This document shows positions 1 through 7,390 of a stretch of DNA of 21,012 nt, piece by piece. The stretch spans positions 1 to 21,012 of the forward strand of contig UQUV01000046.1 in NCBI GenBank assembly GCA_900544305.1. Reading direction: 5' to 3'. The stretch is from an uncultured Porphyromonadaceae bacterium (GTDB lineage Bacteria; Bacteroidota; Bacteroidia; Bacteroidales; Muribaculaceae). The notes below the pieces were generated by a model that did no database searches, was not told the origin of the DNA, and saw only the letters and a program-made list of their open reading frames with translations. The stretch's first letter is position 1. Every line of letters begins with the position of its first letter. Made by a program: the position numbers and the translations under genes.

Positions 1-17
1 GGTCACCGCCCCCTTAG

Positions 18-51
18 AGCCTCGAAGGAGAAATCTTTCGAGGCTTTTTTT
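18..51 (+). terminator. Rho-independent terminator of an upstream plus-strand gene
   Basis: A 9-bp perfect stem (AGCCTCGAA / TTCGAGGCT) is extended inward by three pairs, one of them G-T, to close a GAAA tetraloop. Seven T follow directly. This is a textbook intrinsic terminator for a gene that ends before the window starts. Confidence 0.85.
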
Positions 52-106
52 ATGTCCGAACGGAAGCGGAAATATGTCGGACGGAAACCTCCTGTCGCTC
101 TTTGGC

Positions 107-127
107 GGACACACCTGGGGTGTGTCC
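107..127 (-). repeat. REP-like palindrome, copy 1
   Basis: Perfect 9-bp arms GGACACACC / GGTGTGTCC around a 3-base loop. Read on the minus strand it has the same flanks (TAG before, GC after) and the same CCA loop as copy 2. It therefore looks like a member of a dispersed repeat family and not a lone hairpin. It lies in a 279-base stretch (52-330) without a gene. Confidence 0.6.
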
Positions 128-215
128 CTACGGCTTGGGATTGTTTGTGTGTTATTGTGTGGTGATGTCGGAGTATAAAATTGAAAAATGGGTATCTGTA
201 CCGTGTCTGACGTAG

Positions 216-236
216 GGACGTACCCCAGGTACGTCC
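216..236 (+). repeat. REP-like palindrome, copy 2
   Basis: Perfect 9-bp arms GGACGTACC / GGTACGTCC with a CCA loop. It differs from copy 1 by two adjacent base pairs, and both arms have changed so that pairing is kept. It is in the opposite orientation to copy 1. Confidence 0.6.
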
Positions 237-273
237 GCATTATCAACGATGTGTTAATTCGCTATTTCTTTTC

Positions 274-293
274 GGACACACCACGGTGCGTCT
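274..293 (-). repeat. REP-like palindrome, copy 3, degenerate
   Basis: Arms GGACACACC / GGTGCGTCT pair with one mismatch and one G-T wobble around a 2-base loop. It sits 37 bases beyond the stop of the minus-strand lipoprotein gene and could also help end its transcript. No T-run follows it, so a terminator role is only possible. Confidence 0.4.
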
Positions 294-330
294 AGAAATG
301 TGTTCTCTACAATTTGAGAGGAGAAAAGGA

Positions 331-843
331 TTATTCCAGCGAAAGGGTTACGGTAACGCTGCCAGAGCCGCCAAGGAGATCAAGCATTTGCTGGCGGGTT
401 GTCACTCCGTCTACTTTGCCCAAACGTGTCAGACTCCATACGTTTGTGTCATAGTATATGACAAAAGAGCTGCCCTGATAGAGAATAAGGTCGCCGGGTG
501 CTGTTGTTATCCGTGAGTTGTTCTGTGGTAAGGTAAATCCTAATGAGCCGACTTTCTCCATACCGCCGTAGTCGTCCATGCGAACACTTATGCTGCCTTG
601 TGCAAGGCGTTCCTTCAGTGCTTTGGTTGATGAGTTGTCGATGAGTGTAGCCGTGAATGTACGGCCGTTTACCGTAAGTTTTAGAGTGTTTGTTTCCATA
701 TTTTCATTGTCATTATCATGTATACTGTCGTTCTCCGAATGTTCGGGCGTTTCTGGTACGAACGGCTCTTCCTGATTAGGCGAACAGGCTGTCATCGACA
801 GAAAGGCAAAGAATAGGAAAGGAAGAATCAAGAAGTTTCTCAT
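331..843 (-). CDS. Lipoprotein with cyclophilin-like fold
   Basis: A 170-residue secreted lipoprotein. The start at the MRNF methionine was chosen because a signal peptide begins there, ending in the lipobox SMTAC with the lipidated Cys at residue 20. A longer reading frame upstream would run through the likely promoter. An acidic, low-complexity linker (about residues 22-53) leads to a compact C-terminal domain. That domain, with TVNGRTFTATL, MDDYGGMEKVGSLGFTLP, the PGDLILYQG turn and a WSLTRLGKVDG segment, matches the bacterial cyclophilin-like family (Cyclophil_like2 type) often found in Bacteroidetes. Prolyl isomerase activity has not been established for this family as far as I know, so the role is unknown. 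It is probably anchored to the outer membrane or periplasmic face. It is divergent from the plus-strand gene starting at 1019. Confidence 0.8.
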   Translation of the reverse strand: MRNFLILPFLFFAFLSMTACSPNQEEPFVPETPEHSENDSIHDNDNENMETNTLKLTVNGRTFTATLIDNSSTKALKERLAQGSISVRMDDYGGMEKVGSLGFTLPQNNSRITTAPGDLILYQGSSFVIYYDTNVWSLTRLGKVDGVTTRQQMLDLLGGSGSVTVTLSLE

Positions 844-879
844 AGCGTTACGTTTTAAAATGATTGTTATCTGCAATGA

Positions 880-887
880 CAAAATTA
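880..887 (-). promoter_or_regulatory. Possible -7 box for the lipoprotein gene
   Basis: TAATTTTG on the minus strand matches TAnnTTTG, about 37 bases before the chosen ATG. No good -33 box lies at the expected distance, so confidence is low. Its position supports the start at 843. Confidence 0.35.
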
Positions 888-971
888 GGCGAAACAGGTT
901 GATATACAGGTATACAAATTCTTGTAAGATTAACCACAATTACGGATTTTGCGGAAAGTGGCGGAATGCTC

Positions 972-1001
972 TTTCCGATTTCGGAGGTTTTTGTATTTTT
1001 G
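972..1001 (+). promoter_or_regulatory. Bacteroidetes-type promoter for the HEAT-like gene
   Basis: TATTTTTG (994-1001) matches TAnnTTTG, with a TTTC 18 bases upstream standing in for -33. A CGGAAAG / CTTTCCG inverted repeat (952-958 and 971-977) overlaps the -33 region and could be an operator. The implied leader is about 10 bases. Confidence 0.45.
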
Positions 1002-1018
1002 CTTGAAACATTTAGTAT

Positions 1019-1549
1019 ATGGATTTGCGAGAAAGGATATCCGGCCGATTGAGCAAGGCGAGAATTGAGGCACTTTGTGAGGAAATGCGGGATAATGTTT
1101 CCTGTCGGGAACGTTTGTTTGAATTGACTGACGATGCCGACAGGCGGATTGCCTATAATGCTTATTGGGTGCTGTCGCATTTCGCTGCTGTCGACAATTC
1201 TTGGCTGTCGGATAAACGCGAAATACTGATTGACCGCGTCATGGTAGAGCAGAACGACGGAATACGTCGGCTGATATTGGCTGTGCTGTTGCGCTTACCT
1301 TTCGACAAAGAGCATTTGCGGTCGGATTTTGTGGATTACTGTTTGGAAAAAATATCGTTGAATCGGGAAACGTGCGCTGTCAGAGTGTATTGCCTGAGGC
1401 TGGCATTTGAGCAGTGTAAATTCTATCCGGAGCTGTTGCAGGAACTTCAGGCCGTACTTGCCATGCTTGACGGTGAATCGCTTCCTGCGGGACTGTATGC
1501 GGCCCGGGCTGATATAAGAAAGAAATGGAAACGATGTCAGAACTGCTGA
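1019..1549 (+). CDS. HEAT-like helical repeat protein, function unknown
   Basis: A 176-residue soluble, helical protein without signal peptide or membrane segment. Three similar helices recur at a spacing of 38-39 residues (RIAYNAYWVLSHF near 43, GIRRLILAVLLRL near 81, CAVRVYCLRLAF near 119). This is the period and pattern of HEAT/ARM repeats, so a protein-binding scaffold is likely. I do not recognise a specific family. The last 25 bases overlap the start of the DUF1294 gene, so the two are almost certainly translated from one message. The high Cys content (residues 20, 29, 108, 119, 125, 132 and the C-terminal pair) is noticeable, but no metal motif stands out. A function cannot be assigned from sequence. 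Confidence 0.75.
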   Translation: MDLRERISGRLSKARIEALCEEMRDNVSCRERLFELTDDADRRIAYNAYWVLSHFAAVDNSWLSDKREILIDRVMVEQNDGIRRLILAVLLRLPFDKEHLRSDFVDYCLEKISLNRETCAVRVYCLRLAFEQCKFYPELLQELQAVLAMLDGESLPAGLYAARADIRKKWKRCQNC

Positions 1550-1800
1550 TTGTTTATGTGGTGGCGGTGAATGCCGTCGCTTTTGTGGTCTATGGTGTGG
1601 ATAAGTACAAGGCGCAGAAAGCGAAATGGCGTATCCGTGAATCTACGTTGCTGCTGTTGGCTGTCATCGGCGGGAGTGCGGGTGCATGGTTGGGCATGAA
1701 GATATGGAGGCACAAGACGTGTCACGCAAAGTTTCGCTACGGTGTGCCGGCTATTTTGTTGATACAGTTTGCCGGTGTGCTTTGCTTCTTATGGAACTGA
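1525..1800 (+). CDS. DUF1294 family small membrane protein
   Basis: A 91-residue protein with hydrophobic segments at about residues 6-23, 40-57 and 73-90. The family signature is clear: YGVDKYKA followed by RIRESTLLLLAVIGG, then GMKIWRHKTCHAKFRYG. DUF1294 proteins are inner-membrane proteins of unknown function, and many are fused to or near nucleic-acid binding modules in other bacteria. A second ATG three codons in (1534) is an equally plausible start; an A/G-rich stretch sits before the first. It overlaps the end of the HEAT-like gene in another frame, implying translational coupling. Confidence 0.85.
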   Translation: METMSELLIVYVVAVNAVAFVVYGVDKYKAQKAKWRIRESTLLLLAVIGGSAGAWLGMKIWRHKTCHAKFRYGVPAILLIQFAGVLCFLWN

Positions 1801-1807
1801 AATATTA

Positions 1808-1840
1808 AGCCGGAACCAGGAAATTTTCCCGATTCCGGCT
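1808..1840. terminator. Hairpin between convergent genes
   Basis: Perfect 8-bp stem AGCCGGAA / TTCCGGCT with a 17-base loop that can itself fold (GGAAA / TTTCC). It sits between the plus-strand DUF1294 stop and the minus-strand mntP stop. T-runs are poor on both sides, so it is a plausible but weak shared terminator. Confidence 0.5.
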
Positions 1841-1868
1841 GTGTGATCTGTTTCTGTCCGTTGTGTTG

Positions 1869-2441
1869 TTATAGCACGTTCAGATGTTCCAACAAAATTT
1901 TTACCCCAAGGCAGATAAGAACGATACCTCCCACTGGCTCCATACGGAACTTGAATTTCCGTCCGGCGTATGCCCCTATAAGGCTACCGACGAGCGAAAG
2001 TACGAACGAGGTGATGCCGATAGCCACGACCGGATAGGTCAGCGACGCAATGCTGCGGATACCCACAAAGGCAAATGAAATGCCGATGGCAAGAGCGTCG
2101 ATACTTGTTGCAACGGCAAGCGTAAGCAGTACCTTCAGTTGTGTGGGGTCGAAATTGGCTTCTTCCTCGCTCTTGCAGCCCTCAATAATCATTCTTATGC
2201 CCAGAAAAGCCAAAAGCGCGAAGGCAATCCAATGGTCGTAGGCTTCAATCAAGCCGCTGAAATAGCTTGCACCCAGCCAGCCTATAATGGGCATGACGGC
2301 TTGAAACAATCCGAAGAAAAAGGCCATTTTAAAGAACAGCCGCCAGTCGAAGCGGCGTACGATGATGCTGCTTGCTACGGAGATGGAAAAGCAGTCCATA
2401 GCGAGGCTGACAGCCAGCAGCCATATTTCAATGTTACTCAT
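1869..2441 (-). CDS. mntP: Manganese efflux pump MntP
   Basis: A 190-residue polytopic inner-membrane protein of the MntP (DUF204/YebN) family, which exports Mn(II) to protect cells from manganese excess. Its two-fold repeat is visible: LAVSLAMDCFSISVA at residues 9-23 and TLAVATSIDALAIGISF at about 107-123. Each carries the intramembrane Asp that the family uses for metal transport. Six hydrophobic segments and a hydrophilic loop (CKSEEEANFD, about 89-98) fit the usual topology, and the length is the family norm. It begins 29 bases after the proA stop on the same strand and is probably cotranscribed with proBA. No manganese riboswitch is visible ahead of it. Confidence 0.92.
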   Translation of the reverse strand: MSNIEIWLLAVSLAMDCFSISVASSIIVRRFDWRLFFKMAFFFGLFQAVMPIIGWLGASYFSGLIEAYDHWIAFALLAFLGIRMIIEGCKSEEEANFDPTQLKVLLTLAVATSIDALAIGISFAFVGIRSIASLTYPVVAIGITSFVLSLVGSLIGAYAGRKFKFRMEPVGGIVLICLGVKILLEHLNVL

Positions 2442-2470
2442 AACCGATGGAAAAGACTAATGTGGGCGGA

Positions 2471-3718
2471 CTATGCGTTGCGCACTTGTCCGTCCCCGTT
2501 GATGATGTATTTGTAGGTGGTCAGTTCGGCAAGTGCCATCGGACCCCGTGCATGAAGTTTCTGTGTGGAAATGCCGATTTCGGCTCCAAAACCGAATTGT
2601 CCGCCGTCGGTGAATGACGTCGGCAGGTTGGTGTAGACACAGGCGGCATCGACGTCGCGCGTAAACATGCGGCATGCCGTTTCGTCTTCGGCCACGATGC
2701 TTTCGCTGTGTTTCGATGTGTAGCGGTTGATGTGGGCGATGGCTTCCTCGATGTTTCCGACGGTTTTTACCGACATTTTATAGTCGAGGTATTCATATCC
2801 CCAACTTCCGTCGTTGGAACGCTCCAGCGGGCTGTAATGACCTTCCAGAGCGACGTAGGCTTCTTCGTCGGCATATACGGTCACCTTTCCGTTCATGGGA
2901 GCCACGAGTTCGGGCAGGTCGGTAAGGCGGCTGCGGTCGATGACAAGACAGTCGAGCGCATTGCATACGCTCACGCGGCGTGTCTTGGCATTGTTGACAA
3001 TGGCTTTTCCCTTTTCCAGATTACCGGACGAATGGAAATAGCAGTGGCATATGCCTGCACCCGTTTCGATGACCGGCACGCGCGAATTTTCGCGGACAAA
3101 CTGAATCAGGCGGCTGCTTCCGCGCGGTATCACCAGGTCGATATAGCCTACGGCTTGAAGCATTTCGCGTGTCAGCTCGTGGTCGGGCGGCAGAAGGGTA
3201 GCACAGGCTTCGTCGAAACCTTCCTCACGCAATACGGAATGAATGACTTCCATAATGGCTCGGTTGGAGCAATCGGCGTCCGTACCGCCTTTCAGCACAC
3301 AGGCGTTGCCGCTTTTCAGACAGAGCGAGAATACGTCGAACGTTACGTTGGGGCGTGCTTCGTAAATGATGCCGATAACACCGAAAGGCACGCTCACCTT
3401 ATGGATTTCCATACCGTTTGGCTGCGTCCATTCCTTCAGTGTCTTGCCTTGGGGCGAGTCGAGAGTTGCCACCTTGCGCATGTCGTCGGCAATTCCTTTC
3501 AGCCGTTCCGGAGTCAGGCGCAGACGGTCGTATTTCGGGTCGGCAGGGTCCATTTTTGCCAGGTCGTCGGCATTGGCTGCCAATATTTTTTCCATGTTCG
3601 CTTCCGCAGCGTCCGCCACATGACGGAGTGTGCGGTCAATCTCTTCCCTTGTTGCGCGGTTCAGGCTTCTTGATGCCGTGCGCGCATTCACCAATAGGGT
3701 TTTCAATGCTTCGTTCAT
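2471..3718 (-). CDS. proA: Gamma-glutamyl phosphate reductase ProA
   Basis: A 415-residue NADPH-dependent enzyme for the second step of proline synthesis: gamma-glutamyl phosphate to glutamate-5-semialdehyde. It belongs to the aldehyde dehydrogenase superfamily and is cytosolic. Recognisable motifs are VPFGVIGIIYEARPNVT (109-125), the cofactor region LKGGTDADCSNRA (142-154) and the catalytic Cys at 252 in RRVSVCNALD. The C-terminal FGFGAEIGISTQKLHARGP segment is also diagnostic. Length is normal. The start is 9 bases after the proB stop, so proB and proA form one operon, as is usual because the ProB product is labile and is handed on to ProA. Confidence 0.97.
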   Translation of the reverse strand: MNEALKTLLVNARTASRSLNRATREEIDRTLRHVADAAEANMEKILAANADDLAKMDPADPKYDRLRLTPERLKGIADDMRKVATLDSPQGKTLKEWTQPNGMEIHKVSVPFGVIGIIYEARPNVTFDVFSLCLKSGNACVLKGGTDADCSNRAIMEVIHSVLREEGFDEACATLLPPDHELTREMLQAVGYIDLVIPRGSSRLIQFVRENSRVPVIETGAGICHCYFHSSGNLEKGKAIVNNAKTRRVSVCNALDCLVIDRSRLTDLPELVAPMNGKVTVYADEEAYVALEGHYSPLERSNDGSWGYEYLDYKMSVKTVGNIEEAIAHINRYTSKHSESIVAEDETACRMFTRDVDAACVYTNLPTSFTDGGQFGFGAEIGISTQKLHARGPMALAELTTYKYIINGDGQVRNA

Positions 3719-3727
3719 AGTCGTAGT

Positions 3728-4813
3728 TTATTCGATGCAAAGGTAGTTATAATGAATGACAGGGCGTGCCCCCTGTTCGCCGATTTTCTCCCGTGCCTCG
3801 TTGCTGCTGTAGGCCGTACGCCCTACGGCAAAGGCCGTTCCGTCGGGAGCTACGATGCGGACAATGTCGTCCTTTTCGAAGTCGCCTTCCACTTTTACGA
3901 CACCCACGGGCAGCAGGCTTGTTGCCTGTGAGGATGTCAGTGCGCGATAGGCCCCTTCGTTGATATGGATTCTGCCTTTTGCGAAGCCTTCGCTGTGGGC
4001 AATCCATTTCTTCACGCTGGAAACCGGGTGGCTGTCGGCCACAAATTCCGTGTGCGGCACATCCGCCCGATGGAGCAGGATGTCGGTAAGAATATTTTCG
4101 CGTTTGCCGTTGGCGATGATGACGGAGATACCTTCGGCCGCAACCTTGCGCGCAATGCGGAATTTTGTGCCCATACCTCCTCTGCCGAACGACGATTTAG
4201 AGGTTTGTACAATGGCTTCCGCATCCAACTGCGCTTCCGGGCGGATTTCGCGCAGCAGACTTGAGCCTTCGAGCGACGGGTCGCCGTCGTAGACACCGTC
4301 GATGTTCGACAGAATCACCAGTACGTCCATTCCCATCATCGTGGCAATCAGTCCGGAGAGTTCGTCGTTGTCGGTAAACATCAGTTCCGTGACCGAAACC
4401 GTGTCGTTTTCGTTCACAATGGGAATCACTCCGTTTTCGAGCATCACCTCCATGCAGTGCTTTTGGTTCAGGTAATGCAGACGGGTGGAGAAGTTTTCCT
4501 TCATCGTCAGTACCTGGCCGCAAATCATGCCGTGGTCGCGGAAAAATTCGTAGTAGCGGTTGATGAGCTTTGCCTGTCCCACCGCTGAAAACAACTGGCG
4601 TGCCGATACGGAGTCGAGTTTCGGCCCGCCTTTCATTTCGCTTCGTCCTGAAGCCACCGCTCCCGAAGTGATGAGAATCACGTCCATTCCGTTGCGGCGC
4701 AGTTCCGCCACCTGGTCGACCAGCGCCGACATCCGTGTGATGTCGAGCGTGCCGTCGCGCCGTGCCAGCACATTGCTGCCTATCTTGATAGCTATTCGCT
4801 TGTATTCTTTCAT
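3728..4813 (-). CDS. proB: Glutamate 5-kinase ProB with PUA domain
   Basis: A 361-residue cytosolic kinase that phosphorylates glutamate to gamma-glutamyl phosphate, the committed and usually proline-inhibited step. The amino-acid kinase domain shows IKIGSNVL (9-16), LITSGAVASG, NENDTV (135-140) and GRGGMGTK (210-217). A C-terminal PUA domain (about 280-350) gives the E. coli-type length. An ATG 42 bases further upstream (4855) is in frame, but it lies upstream of the likely -7 box at 4836-4843. The MKEYKRIAIKIGSN start is therefore preferred. An A-rich AAAGG sequence precedes it. First gene of a probable proB-proA-mntP operon. Confidence 0.96.
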   Translation of the reverse strand: MKEYKRIAIKIGSNVLARRDGTLDITRMSALVDQVAELRRNGMDVILITSGAVASGRSEMKGGPKLDSVSARQLFSAVGQAKLINRYYEFFRDHGMICGQVLTMKENFSTRLHYLNQKHCMEVMLENGVIPIVNENDTVSVTELMFTDNDELSGLIATMMGMDVLVILSNIDGVYDGDPSLEGSSLLREIRPEAQLDAEAIVQTSKSSFGRGGMGTKFRIARKVAAEGISVIIANGKRENILTDILLHRADVPHTEFVADSHPVSSVKKWIAHSEGFAKGRIHINEGAYRALTSSQATSLLPVGVVKVEGDFEKDDIVRIVAPDGTAFAVGRTAYSSNEAREKIGEQGARPVIHYNYLCIE

Positions 4814-4835
4814 CTTTTCTACCTTTTGAGAATTA

Positions 4836-4866
4836 CAAAAATAGCAGATTCGCATGAGAATTGAAA
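4836..4866 (-). promoter_or_regulatory. Promoter of the proB operon
   Basis: On the minus strand, TATTTTTG (4843 to 4836) matches TAnnTTTG, and a TTTC lies 19 bases upstream as a partial -33 box. The implied leader is about 16 bases, which decides the proB start in favour of 4813. Confidence 0.55.
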
Positions 4867-4975
4867 CCCCCTGCCGGTAAAATTGAGAATATTAGCTGCG
4901 GAAAGTCGGAAAAGTGTGTAAAACAGGAATATTCTGCTATCTTTCTACTTTATTGTATGAAAGTCGACCGATGTT

Positions 4976-6256
4976 TTACCATGTGTTGGTTTGGTTGTAA
5001 ATGTTGTATAGTATATGATCAATAATATACCATTCACCGCCTTGTGTTCCATGTACCAATGGTTGAGAACTTATTCTATCAATTTGATATATTAATCGAC
5101 TCTTGATTTCTATTTGTTTGGCTTCATTTCTAATAGAAGTTGTAACCAGTAATGATATTTCGGATATAGCCGGAGCACTATCCTTAATTTCTACTATTTG
5201 ATAACTTATACATCTTATTTCTCCAATCCATGTGCGTATTTTTCCAGCCATAACTCCGACAGATTTACCCGAATAATCGATTAGCATTTCTGCCATCTTC
5301 CCATAATTCCCACTTTTATAGAACTCCATAAATTGAACTATTTTATATTCGGGTGTTCCTTCAATTGGTTTATAAGTGGAAAAATCTGTATAGCTAAAGT
5401 CTCGAGGTTTCCATTCATTAAGCATTTTCTTCTCGATTTCTATTTCTTTTGCTTTCTTACAGCAGGCTTTAAGATCTTCATATATTTCCTTTATACTTTG
5501 GGGTTTCTCTTTTGTAGGTTCTGTATGTTTATTATCACAAAAGTGTTTAACCCATTCAGCAACAGCCAATAATGTTGACAAAGCCTTTGTTGCAACTGTT
5601 ACATTATCATAACAGACATCCATTCCATGTAATATACCATTACGATATGGAATATCAATAGGAGTGACTGTTGTTTTTTTTCTTGTTTTTGACATTAATT
5701 GAATTAATGATGACAGTCCTTCTTCATGGCCAATTATAGAATCAAAAAGTGTCAAATCCACATCTTGTGCAAACAATCCTTGGTTTTTCTTTAAAACTTG
5801 GTTTACAGCTCCGTCTATAATCATTAAAAATATAGGGACACATGCATGGTAGCGGTTATTGGCATAATCATCCAATGCTTTTTGTAATAAATCATACCGT
5901 TCTTTGAATCCACATAGATTACGAAGAGGATATACTAAGTGACGAATATTTCCTTGATAATAATCGATTAGTTCCTGCTCTCCTTTTTCTATATTTCCAT
6001 TCTCGCCTAACGTAACGCATCGCTTGATAAGGTCGGCATTCATACTGTCAAAACAAACCCATCCGCGTTGTAAATAGATTGAGTTGAAACGGTCAGGCAG
6101 AGTTCTTAATTCACATAGTTCCTCTGTTGTCTGTGTGAGTTTTTGTCTATCTTCTTTGTTTAATAGCCAGGGCATTAATTTGGAGATACCCTTTAAATCA
6201 TTTAGTTGATTTTCAAGTTTCTTAAATGATGGATTCTCTGCAATTTTATCGCTCAT
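4976..6256 (-). CDS. Unrecognised protein with HEPN-type R-x4-H motif
   Basis: A 426-residue protein that I cannot name. A helical middle region (about 120-240) contains RYHACVPIFLMIIDGAVNQVL (135-155) and then RNGILHG (205-211), followed by a long helix. RNxxxHG with R-x4-H is the hallmark of many HEPN-fold proteins, a fold used by toxins and antiviral ribonucleases. R205 and H210 would be the catalytic pair. The C-terminal 120 residues look like a mixed alpha/beta domain ending in GGEWYIID, loosely like an NTF2-type fold (inference). It is low in GC (a sampled line is 30%) next to proB at about 60%, suggesting transfer. It starts 36 bases after the RhuM-like gene and is likely cotranscribed with it. 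The HEPN assignment is moderate; nuclease activity is only inferred. Confidence 0.7.
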   Translation of the reverse strand: MSDKIAENPSFKKLENQLNDLKGISKLMPWLLNKEDRQKLTQTTEELCELRTLPDRFNSIYLQRGWVCFDSMNADLIKRCVTLGENGNIEKGEQELIDYYQGNIRHLVYPLRNLCGFKERYDLLQKALDDYANNRYHACVPIFLMIIDGAVNQVLKKNQGLFAQDVDLTLFDSIIGHEEGLSSLIQLMSKTRKKTTVTPIDIPYRNGILHGMDVCYDNVTVATKALSTLLAVAEWVKHFCDNKHTEPTKEKPQSIKEIYEDLKACCKKAKEIEIEKKMLNEWKPRDFSYTDFSTYKPIEGTPEYKIVQFMEFYKSGNYGKMAEMLIDYSGKSVGVMAGKIRTWIGEIRCISYQIVEIKDSAPAISEISLLVTTSIRNEAKQIEIKSRLIYQIDRISSQPLVHGTQGGEWYIIDHILYNIYNQTNTW

Positions 6257-6292
6257 TTTTGAATCTCAAAGGTCTTTCTTTATATACTTGTT

Positions 6293-7273
6293 CTATTTTT
6301 TATTTAATTTCTTGATTTCTTTATCAAAGTCACTTTCCAGCATATCCATTTCCCGTTTGCGATATATTTCAAATTCCTTTTCAGCTTTTTCTATGGCTTG
6401 TTTATGTGAAATATTTCCTTTGCCGATTAAGATTTTTCGTTTGTGAGCAATAATTTGATTGTCGAGAGCTTCGATCCAGTCGTTCATAGTCATCGGATTC
6501 ATTTCCAATGCTTGGAATTCAGCAAAATCGAGAAATCCTGAAACGAGCAGATTCAAGCGTTGAAGTTCGATTTCTGACAAATAGTTTTTCGCTATCTTCA
6601 CATCATCACGAGTTACATAGTTGCCTTTAAAATTGGTCATTCCGACAAACGGTTTTTCATTGTCCACACGGTTGTATATTACCTCAGCAGCTGTATTCTC
6701 ATGAACCGCATAGTGCAACTTGTTTTGTACGGTTGAAAAAAAAGTTTTAGTCATTTCGCTACGAGGGTCATAGTCGGTGGCTGTGGCATAGATATCTGTA
6801 ACTTGTTGATAAAAGTTGCGTTCGCTGCTGCGAATATCTCTGATGCGTTGCAGTAACTCTCGGAAATATCGGTTTCCTCCTTGCTTCAACCGTTCATCAT
6901 CCATGGCGAATCCTTTTTGAATATATTCGTGCAAACGTTGTGTCGCCCAGCGACGGAAGCGTGTGGCGACTTGCGACTGGACACGATATCCCAAGGCTAT
7001 GACCATATCGAGATTGTAATGGTCAATATTGCGTTTTACTTGCCGATTGCCTTCCTGACGAACTGATAAGAATTTCTTATAAGTTTGATTTTCGTCAAGT
7101 TCTTGGTCTGCATATATGTTTTTTATATGCATAGATATATTCTCTTGGGTGGTACAATAAATCTCCGCCAACTGATTTTGTGTAAGCCATAAATCTTCGT
7201 CGGCAAAGCGGACAGAAACGCGTGTTATTTCGTTATCGTCTTGGTAAAGGATTATTTTGTTGTCTTCAGTCAT
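6293..7273 (-). CDS. RhuM-family protein (virulence factor RhuM/Virul_Fac)
   Basis: A 326-residue cytosolic protein of the RhuM family, first named from a Salmonella pathogenicity island but common beside restriction and toxin genes. The signature N-terminus is present: ITRVSVRFADEDLWLTQNQL, a winged-helix/KilA-like segment (about 28-60, LAEIYCTTQENISMHIKNI), then the HYNLDMVIALGYRVQSQ motif (85-101) and RFRRWATQRLHEYI. The C-terminal half is charged and helical (about 285-326), probably a coiled coil. DNA binding is likely. The biochemical role of the family is not settled. It is first in a two-gene unit with the HEPN-like gene and has a good own promoter. Confidence 0.9.
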   Translation of the reverse strand: MTEDNKIILYQDDNEITRVSVRFADEDLWLTQNQLAEIYCTTQENISMHIKNIYADQELDENQTYKKFLSVRQEGNRQVKRNIDHYNLDMVIALGYRVQSQVATRFRRWATQRLHEYIQKGFAMDDERLKQGGNRYFRELLQRIRDIRSSERNFYQQVTDIYATATDYDPRSEMTKTFFSTVQNKLHYAVHENTAAEVIYNRVDNEKPFVGMTNFKGNYVTRDDVKIAKNYLSEIELQRLNLLVSGFLDFAEFQALEMNPMTMNDWIEALDNQIIAHKRKILIGKGNISHKQAIEKAEKEFEIYRKREMDMLESDFDKEIKKLNKK

Positions 7274-7295
7274 GTTGTATATATCCTGTATTATA

Positions 7296-7326
7296 CAAAT
7301 ATAAGAAATAGAAAGAATTGAAACAA
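7296..7326 (-). promoter_or_regulatory. Promoter of the RhuM/HEPN unit
   Basis: TATATTTG on the minus strand (7303 to 7296) is an exact TAnnTTTG, with a TTG 20 bases upstream (7326 to 7324). It lies in the 117-base gap between the TonB receptor stop and the RhuM start. That gap shows no clear terminator for the receptor. Confidence 0.55.
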
Positions 7327-7390
7327 TTTATACAATCAATTCCTTTTCATTTATTTGCTGTGGTCGGATTGATGTAAGGTGAGAAAAACA

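Noticed and set aside
107..293. Short CRISPR array
   Set aside because: Only three palindromes in mixed orientation with unequal spacing; no direct repeats, leader or cas genes.
2708..3673. Long plus-strand open frame opposite proA
   Set aside because: It is the antisense of a clear, high-GC proA gene and has no family-like motifs; high GC keeps stops rare.
4814..4855. Longer ProB N-terminus from 4855
   Set aside because: It lies upstream of the likely -7 box and adds residues not seen in the family.
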